A stretch of DNA of 5,595 nt from Flavobacterium psychrophilum (GTDB lineage: Bacteria; Bacteroidota; Bacteroidia; Flavobacteriales; Flavobacteriaceae). This document shows, one piece after another, positions 1-4,252 of the stretch; position 1 is the first letter of the stretch; each line of letters opens with the position of its first letter. The translations under genes and the position numbers were made by a program. Location: contig CAMBHH010000210.1 in assembly GCA_945866505.1 (NCBI GenBank), forward strand, positions 1 through 5,595. The letters run 5' to 3'. The notes under the pieces were generated by a model. The model was not told the origin of the DNA, made no database searches, and saw only the letters and a program-made list of their open reading frames with translations.

Positions 1-653
1 TATACTTCCAAAATATTATTCCCATCCAGAATATGGCTTTCCATTCCATACCCTATTCCCTTATCGGCAATATTTTCACAACGAAACTGCTCATTTGTTG
101 GGGTTGATAAACCATAACCATTGTTTTCGACAATAAATAAAACCGGTAATTCCCAAACGGCGGCAATATTCAAAGCTTCGTGAAAATCCCCTTCGCTTGT
201 GGCTCCTTCACCAGTAAATACGGCCGTTATTTTTCCGTTTTGTTTTAGTTTATTTGCTAAAGCAATTCCATCAGCAATCCCCAATTGTGGGCCGAGATGT
301 GAAATCATTCCAATAATCTTGAATTCTTGTGTGCCAAAGTGAAAACTGCGATCCCGACCTTTGGTAAATCCATTGGCTTTGCCTTGCCATTGAGAAAACA
401 ATCGGTGTAACGGAATATTCCTTCCTGTGAAAACGCCCAAGTTTCGGTGCATTGGTAAGATGTATTCGTCATCATCTAAAACAGCAGTAACTCCAACAGC
501 AATGGCTTCCTGCCCAATTCCAGAAAACCATTTTGAAACTTTTCCTTGCCGAATCAAAATCAACATTTTTTCTTCGATTAGTCTTGGTACAAGTAGTTTT
601 TTATACAAATCTAATAATTGGTCGTTGGAAAGATTTTTGCTTTCGAAAGTCAT
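1..653 (-). CDS. 2-oxoacid (probably branched-chain) dehydrogenase E1, alpha-domain N-terminal part, partial
   Basis: Reading leftwards from the ATG at 651-653 there are 217 uninterrupted codons running off the window edge. The protein begins [19 protein letters not shown], and an RLIEEKML segment follows as in E1-alpha subunits. The thiamine-diphosphate/Mg-binding motif is clear: [15 protein letters not shown] at about residues 148-162, then ENNGYG at 176-181. These enzymes decarboxylate 2-oxoacids and transfer the acyl group to the lipoyl domain of E2 in a cytoplasmic complex. [12 protein letters not shown] and MHRNLGVF near residues 43-75 fit the branched-chain 2-oxoisovalerate type rather than the classic pyruvate E1-alpha. 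In Flavobacteriia this protein is often an alpha-beta fusion of about 650-680 residues. The missing part lies outside, so I cannot say whether this one is fused. The start is supported by a -7-like element 25 bases upstream and by homology beginning right after it. Confidence 0.9.
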   Translation of the reverse strand, partial: MTFESKNLSNDQLLDLYKKLLVPRLIEEKMLILIRQGKVSKWFSGIGQEAIAVGVTAVLDDDEYILPMHRNLGVFTGRNIPLHRLFSQWQGKANGFTKGRDRSFHFGTQEFKIIGMISHLGPQLGIADGIALANKLKQNGKITAVFTGEGATSEGDFHEALNIAAVWELPVLFIVENNGYGLSTPTNEQFRCENIADKGIGYGMESHILDGNNILEV

Positions 654-677
654 AAATTGTTATTTTGAATGGCTTTT

Positions 678-685
678 CAAAAGTA
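678..685 (-). promoter_or_regulatory. Candidate Bacteroidota -7 element for the E1 gene
   Basis: The minus strand reads TACTTTTG here, a full match to the Bacteroidota TAnnTTTG -7 consensus. It would give a short leader of roughly 20 bases before the ATG at 653. No good TTG -33 element is visible at the expected spacing, so support is the -7 match and its position only. Confidence 0.35.
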
Positions 686-839
686 TAAAAAAATAACATT
701 CTTAACAGGTATTGTTATATTATTTATATTGAATAATAATTATTTCAGCGAATACTTACTGATTCAAAAATTGGAATAAACATCGGAATAATGTAATTTA
801 TTTCAATAATTGTGTAAAATGCTGCTGAGTTATTAGACT

Positions 840-847
840 CATCTTTG
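840..847 (+). promoter_or_regulatory. Weak candidate -7 element for the DUF2383 gene
   Basis: CATCTTTG differs from TAnnTTTG at one position and lies 39 bases before the ATG at 887. A TTG occurs at 810-812, but the spacing of 27 bases is too long for a normal -33. The rest of 654-886 is AT-rich divergent intergenic DNA in which I see no gene. Confidence 0.22.
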
Positions 848-886
848 TGAAAGGATAAATTATAAAACAATCTAAAATAGAAAAAA

Positions 887-1345
887 ATGAAAACAGAGAA
901 AACAATTGCTGTTTTAAATTCACTTATTGAAATCAATAACGACAGAATTTACGGCTACGAAACAGCATCGAAAGAAGTGGAAGAAACAGATTTAAAAATG
1001 CTGTTTGCAAATTCAACGGAAACAAGTATCAATTTAAAAGCACAACTCGTTGCCGAAGTCAAAAATTTAGGCGGAAAACAAACGGAATCAACCACAACAA
1101 GCGGTAAAATCTATCGCATTTGGATGGATGTTAAATCTTTAGTTAGTGGTAAAGACAGAAAAGTGATTCTGGATTCGTGCATATTTGGAGAAGATGCCGC
1201 GATTGAAACTTACAATGAGGCATTGAGCAATGAGGAAGATTTAACATCAGGCCAACATATGATGATAACTGAACAGTTAGTATTGATAAAAATGGATCAG
1301 GATAATTTAAAAAAGATAAATAATTTGATCGAATTAGGTAAATAA
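887..1345 (+). CDS. DUF2383 / PA2169-family four-helix-bundle protein
   Basis: The 152-residue soluble, acidic, helix-rich protein has no signal peptide or membrane segment. It has the layout of the ferritin-like PA2169/DUF2383 family: helix 1 around residues 3-29 (LNSLIEINNDRIYGYETA), helix 2 around 31-61 (LKMLFANSTETSINLKAQL), a short turn with LGGK, then helix 3 with GEDAAIETYNEAL at 101-113, and helix 4 at about 120-149. The usual family length is about 150, so it is complete. Members are often found with stress or envelope genes, but the biochemical role is unknown; metal binding by acidic and His residues is possible but not shown. ATG follows an A-rich run, normal for Bacteroidota. It is monocistronic, with a hairpin 15 bases after the stop. 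Confidence 0.88.
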   Translation: MKTEKTIAVLNSLIEINNDRIYGYETASKEVEETDLKMLFANSTETSINLKAQLVAEVKNLGGKQTESTTTSGKIYRIWMDVKSLVSGKDRKVILDSCIFGEDAAIETYNEALSNEEDLTSGQHMMITEQLVLIKMDQDNLKKINNLIELGK

Positions 1346-1360
1346 TTCTTTCTTTAGTAC

Positions 1361-1403
1361 AAAAAAGCGGATAAATCTAGAAGGTTTTATCCGCTTTTTT
1401 TTT
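1361..1403. terminator. Strong bidirectional intrinsic terminator
   Basis: Perfect 15-bp stem: AAAAAAGCGGATAAA at 1361-1375 pairs with its complement at 1386-1400, around a 10-base loop, with T's continuing to 1403. A-run on the left and T-run on the right make it work on both strands. It sits between the convergent DUF2383 gene (stop at 1345) and the yihY frame (stop at 1465) and probably ends both transcripts. Confidence 0.9.
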
Positions 1404-1464
1404 AGAAAAGTTGTTGAAAAAAGGCATTTTTTGTTTGTTAAATTAATTGAGAAACGAAATATAA

Positions 1465-2397
1465 TTACTGTTTTTTGGCTGCGGTGGGAAGTTCTGTTAC
1501 CTCTACTTCAATAGCGACAGAATAATCATTTGGAATGATTTTACTGCCGTGCGCATTGGCATATACTTTTGTAAATTCAGCGCCAAAATACAAGATTATG
1601 GCTGAATAATACACCCAGATCAAAATAATAATTACAGATCCAGCAGCACCATAGACTGTGGCAACGGTCGAACTGCCTAGGTAAAACCCAATGGCAAATT
1701 TGCCAAACATAAAGAAAAATGAAGTAAAACCGGAACCAATTAAGGCATCTTTCCAAGCAATATTTCCGTCGGGAAGTGTTTTAAAAATAATTGAAAATAA
1801 AACAGTTGTGGTGGCAAACAAGATCACTATATTAAGCACATAAAATACGTAAATGGTTGAATCGGGAAAGTAAATCAGCAGGCGGGTACTAATCAAATCC
1901 ATAATGCTATTGATAATTAAACTAACCAATAACAAAAAACCAACCGATGCAATCATCGAAAAGGACATTAGTCGATTTTTAATAAATTTCATAAATCCCT
2001 TGTCGGGTTTTGCCTTCAAACCCCAAATATAATTGATGGAACTTTGAATTTCAGCAAAAACTCCAGAGGCGCCAATGAGCAACATTATCCCTCCAAAAAT
2101 GGCAGCAAATGCACTGTTCTCAGTCAATTCAATATTCTTGATGGTTTCCTGAATTTGAATGGCGGCTTCATTGCCAACCATTCCATTTATTTGACCGAAA
2201 AATTGACCATTAACAGCTTCTCTTCCAAAGAAAATACTAAAAACAGATATTATAATAATTAGCAACGGCGGTAATGAAAATACGGTATAATACGACAACG
2301 ATGCACTTAATTTTAAAGCATTATCATCAATAAATTCCTAGTAAGTTTTCTTTAGCAATTTCCAACTTAACACGACTACTTCTTTTCTGCTTCCCAT
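1465..2397 (-). pseudogene. YihY/virulence factor BrkB-family membrane protein, interrupted by an in-frame TAG at codon 20
   Basis: From the ATG at 2395-2397 the frame reads MGSRKEVVVLSWKLLKKTY, then TAG (2338-2340), then EFIDDNALKLSASLSYYTVF and on without a break to the stop at 1465, 310 codons in all, the usual family length. The family signature is intact: INYIWGL, and a C-terminal block with YGAAGSVIIILIWVYYSA and LYFGAEFTKVY. At least six hydrophobic segments are present. The older name ribonuclease BN is not supported for this family; function is unknown. Residues both sides of the TAG match the conserved start of the family (WKLLKKT.xEFIDDNxxKLSAxLSYYT), so the stop lies inside the gene. 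After the TAG there is no ATG until far inside; a TTG (2296-2298) could restart translation but inside the first membrane segment and without conserved residues. It may be a recent pseudogene, a sequencing error, or suppressed. A TAGCTTTG at 2465-2458 could be its -7 element. The GTG at 2371-2373 is an alternative start, also before the TAG. Confidence 0.72.
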
Positions 2398-2613
2398 TTT
2401 CTGTTATATTTTTTCATTGAATTCCAAAAATAAATCATCGAAATCCATTTGATTTGACAAAGCTAGGTCTATTGTGCCAAGTTGATGCGTAACGACCCAA
2501 ACAAAGTGGATATTGTAATACAATACTTGGTTTAACTTAAAACCTGTTTCTAAACTGTATGGTGTTTTTTAATATTTGCCTTTTGATTTGTTATAAAATT
2601 CCGACTTCAATTA
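2376..2613 (-). pseudogene. Decayed unidentified gene upstream of yihY
   Basis: The minus strand between TAA codons at 2569-2571 and 2404-2406 keeps 54 coding-like codons (KTPYSLETGFKLNQVLYYNI, then HFVWVVTHQLGTIDLALSNQ, then MDFDDLFLEFNEKI) with no ATG until near the end. The same frame upstream of the TAA at 2569 continues as LKSEFYNKSKGKY back to another TAA at 2611-2613. At the other end, removing one A from the A6 run near 2410-2415 turns NEKI-stop into NEKYNRKWEAEKK followed by TAG at 2376-2378, a natural-looking C-terminus. The pattern suggests a gene broken by at least one stop and one single-base insertion, formerly overlapping or abutting yihY. I do not recognise the family. Chance coding potential in AT-rich DNA is the alternative. 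Confidence 0.45.
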
Positions 2614-2768
2614 TTTTTACATTCCTGTGTATGTCGTTTGTTGGAAAAGCGATTATTGCGTAGTAGTTCTAAAATAGAATTACAATAGTTCAGCACATAA
2701 TTTTCTTAGCTCATTTTGAATAATTAAAATTTTTAATATATTTATCAAATAATTTAAACTTAAACTTT
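2614..2768. other. AT-rich intergenic region before the exported-protein gene
   Basis: No supported gene. A TCATTTTG at 2711-2718, one mismatch from TAnnTTTG, could be the -7 element for the plus-strand gene at 2769, leaving a leader of about 45 bases; no convincing -33 is seen. On the minus strand 2614-2710 has short open stretches that may be further remains of the decayed gene, but nothing recognisable. Confidence 0.3.
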
Positions 2769-3200
2769 ATGAAAAAGAAACTTCTTATTTTCTCTATGCT
2801 TTTGGGCGTGTCAATGTTCTCCAATGCACAAAGTATGGGCGACTTGACTAAAGCAGCAAGCTCTACCGCAAACAAAGCTACTAGCGCTGCAACAACCTCT
2901 TTTGATGTAGCTGGTATTTCCAATCAAGTGATGGGTCTACTTTCGCCAAAACTAAAATTAACTGATGCTCAAAAACCAGCTGTGAATTCATTGGTTAACG
3001 AATTGTTGAACAAAAAGAAGAGCATTTTACCTTCAGCAATTTCAGACAAAGCGGGTTACGCTTCTAAAATGACTGCTATTAGAGATTTATTTCCTTCTAA
3101 AATGAAAAAATTAATAAATCCAGCACAATACACAACATTGCTAGGGTTGTTGCCAAAATCAGCTTCCTCTTCATCGGTTTTGAGCAAAATGTTGTTTTAA
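2769..3200 (+). CDS. Small exported helical protein with LTxxQ-like motifs
   Basis: 143 residues. A clear Sec signal peptide (MKKKLLIFSMLLGVSMFSNA, cleavage likely before Q21) makes it periplasmic or outer-membrane associated; there is no lipoprotein Cys. The mature protein begins with a Ser/Ala/Thr-rich linker (about residues 27-45), then amphipathic helices. LTDAQ at 64-68 and INPAQYTTLLGL at 116-127 resemble the LTxxQ repeats of the Spy/CpxP envelope-stress chaperone group. A basic stretch (NKKKSILPSAISDKAGYASK) lies between them. The tail is Ser-rich (SASSSS). No Cys and no enzyme motif are visible. Relation to Spy/CpxP is only suggested by motif spacing and helical content; many Flavobacteria carry small exported proteins of this kind with no known function. 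It stands alone, flanked by minus-strand relics, and has its own terminator. Confidence 0.8.
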   Translation: MKKKLLIFSMLLGVSMFSNAQSMGDLTKAASSTANKATSAATTSFDVAGISNQVMGLLSPKLKLTDAQKPAVNSLVNELLNKKKSILPSAISDKAGYASKMTAIRDLFPSKMKKLINPAQYTTLLGLLPKSASSSSVLSKMLF

Positions 3201-3226
3201 TTATTGTTTAAATTCAATCATAATTT

Positions 3227-3256
3227 AAAAACCGTGACGTAGTTGCGGTTTTTTTT
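3227..3256 (+). terminator. Intrinsic terminator of the exported-protein gene
   Basis: AAAAACCG at 3227-3234 pairs with CGGTTTTT at 3246-3253 around an 11-base loop, followed by T's to 3256. It lies 27 bases after the stop codon at 3200. Confidence 0.8.
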
Positions 3257-3275
3257 GCATTAAACTGAAATTCAA

Positions 3276-3539
3276 AAAATCTGAAAAGAGATCTTCGATA
3301 CTAATCGGCAGTCGCTTTTCTTCGGAATTGATTGATGTCCCATTTGGGCTAGCCTAACTTTTCAAAACACCATCCATTTCTAGTCGAAAATCATACTGGA
3401 AATAGGATGCTACGTGTTCTTTTACTGCAAAGATAAACTCGTTTTTCGATATTTTAATCTCACCTTGGCTCTCGGTTGTCGAATTAAAATCTCTTTTGTT
3501 GTGATATTTTATTAAATCAATTGGCAATGAATATTGTAA
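3276..3539 (-). pseudogene. ligD: Decayed DNA ligase D 3'-phosphoesterase-domain fragment
   Basis: There is no start codon. The open frame from 3539 down to 3357 gives 61 residues, including KYHNKRDFNSTTESQGEIKI and then EFIFAVKEHVASYFQYDFRL followed by EMDGVLKS. This matches the N-terminus of LigD phosphoesterase domains (KYN.KR.F..T.EP.G and [30 protein letters not shown]). A TAG at 3354-3356 falls exactly where the conserved Trp (TGG) belongs, and the same frame continues ASPNGTSINSEEKRLPISIED, matching the next conserved block. Of the four catalytic residues in that first block, the first His (residue 42), the Asp (50) and the Arg (52) remain, but the second His has become Gln (48). The His of the following EDHP motif is also lost (EDLF). 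The ligase and polymerase domains are absent. LigD works with Ku in non-homologous end joining; this copy cannot. The stretch 3540-3603 holds nothing further recognisable. Confidence 0.75.
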
Positions 3540-3603
3540 TTAGATCAAATTAAAGTTACGATTTATAATTTATTGGCTGTAAGAAAACCTATTTTTTAAA
3601 ACG

Positions 3604-3640
3604 AAAAAGAGGATGCGGTTTTAGGGCATCCTCTTTTTTT
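3604..3640 (-). terminator. Intrinsic terminator of the efflux/DUF2892 operon
   Basis: AAAAAGAGGATGC at 3604-3616 pairs with its complement at 3626-3638, a 13-bp stem with a 9-base loop. On the minus strand it ends in a T run, 21 bases after the stop of the DUF2892 gene. T's on the right also let it act on the plus strand. Confidence 0.85.
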
Positions 3641-3660
3641 AACAAAGTTAAAACAACAAA

Positions 3661-3846
3661 TTAATCCTTCACACCCAACTTAGTCAAAATATCATCCATC
3701 AAGCACCATTTGGTAAAAGAGGATTGTAATAAATTCGCACCTACAAAGGCTGTAAACCACAACCAGTTTTGGTTAACATAAATAGCTAATAATAAGCTGA
3801 TAAGTGTAAAAGTTCCTGCGATAGCTCTTACGATTCTGTTTTTCAT
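3661..3846 (-). CDS. DUF2892 (YgaP-type) small inner-membrane protein
   Basis: 61 residues, matching the complete DUF2892 domain: MKNRIVRAIAGTFTLISLLL opens with a basic stretch and first membrane segment (about residues 7-23), a short loop with NQNWLW, a second membrane segment (about 29-45, FTAFVGANLLQSSF), then a C-terminal motif WCLMDDILTKLGVKD. The usual family motif here is CP followed by ...ILxKLG; this protein has Cys48-Leu instead of Cys-Pro. Function is unknown; DUF2892 is also the membrane anchor of rhodanese-fused YgaP. The start lies 17 bases after the stop of the preceding gene, so they are almost surely co-transcribed, last in the operon before the terminator. Confidence 0.88.
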   Translation of the reverse strand: MKNRIVRAIAGTFTLISLLLAIYVNQNWLWFTAFVGANLLQSSFTKWCLMDDILTKLGVKD

Positions 3847-3863
3847 AATGTATGTATTTTTGG

Positions 3864-4169
3864 TTAATTTGATTTTTCGATATTCACAACGGCCAAATGA
3901 ATATATGATTTTGAAATTTGGTCGGCATTGAAATCTTTCACCATTTCAAAAAGTTCATCCACTCTTTCTTTATCAATAAAAGCATAGAATAAAACGGATT
4001 CTATTTCTTGGTCGTTTGTGGCAAACCAATTGGCTTCCAAAGCATCTTCTGAGTTGTCGTCAAATCCTTTTACATCTTGATAAGTGAAAGATTTAACATC
4101 AGCTTTTTTAAGAATTTGTTTGATATCTTTTTCAAATTCTCTGACTGCGGTTATTAGTAATAGTTTCAT
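3864..4169 (-). CDS. PII-like / ferredoxin-fold small protein next to the RND permease
   Basis: 101 residues, cytosolic, no signal or membrane segment. The pattern suggests a beta-alpha-beta-beta-alpha-beta fold: strand KLLLITAV (2-9), helix EFEKDIKQILKKA (11-23), strand VKSFTYQDVKGF (25-36), an acidic loop with NWFA (47-50), strand ESVLFYAFID (57-66), helix RVDELFEMVKDF (69-80), strand SYIHLAVVNIEKSN (88-101). It lacks the canonical PII T-loop sequence. Small PII-like proteins (for example the DUF3240 group) occur beside CusA/CzcA-type RND pumps, which fits its place between an RND permease and DUF2892; a regulatory or metal-sensing role is inference from neighbours. The ATG at 4167-4169 is the only good start. 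The 83-base gap to the RND stop is filled by a GC-rich repeat. Confidence 0.75.
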   Translation of the reverse strand: MKLLLITAVREFEKDIKQILKKADVKSFTYQDVKGFDDNSEDALEANWFATNDQEIESVLFYAFIDKERVDELFEMVKDFNADQISKSYIHLAVVNIEKSN

Positions 4170-4177
4170 AAAATATA

Positions 4178-4243
4178 AGCCCCACCTAACCTCCCCACAC
4201 GAGCGACAGCGAACTGGCGAAGCAAAGGTGAGGAAATTGGAGT
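4178..4243 (+). repeat. GC-rich intergenic repeat, copy 1
   Basis: Starting AGCCCCACCTAACCTCCCC and ending AAAGGTGAGGAAATTGG, this is typical of the C-rich/G-rich interspersed elements seen in Flavobacterium intergenic regions and stands out from its AT-rich surroundings. CACCT at 4183-4187 pairs with AGGTG at 4226-4230, and CCTC at 4190-4193 could pair with GAGG at 4230-4233. The middle (about 4199-4222) is a GCG-rich insert. It lies in the transcribed gap between the RND permease and the PII-like gene and might modulate expression of the latter; that is speculation. Confidence 0.55.
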
Positions 4244-4252
4244 CGTTAAAAG

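Noticed and set aside
427..696. Plus-strand open frame of 89 codons
   Set aside because: It lies antisense to the E1 gene, whose own translation carries clear thiamine-diphosphate motifs; its sequence has no recognisable domain.
745..936. Minus-strand open frame of 63 codons
   Set aside because: Covers the divergent control region and the start of the DUF2383 gene on the other strand; composition is that of AT-rich noise.
2521..2580. IS200-like or other transposase as identity of the 2376-2613 remnant
   Set aside because: NIHFVWVV faintly recalls IS200-type starts, but it lies near the C-terminus and no catalytic HUH motif or hairpin ends are seen.
2711..2923. Minus-strand open frame of 70 codons
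   Set aside because: Mostly antisense to the signal-peptide region of the exported-protein gene, which has clear features and a terminator.
2338..3356. General TAG (amber) recoding, since both yihY and the LigD relic are broken by TAG
   Set aside because: The LigD fragment also lost catalytic His residues, has no start codon and lacks its other domains, so TAG there is decay. Nothing else in the window uses TAG as a sense codon.
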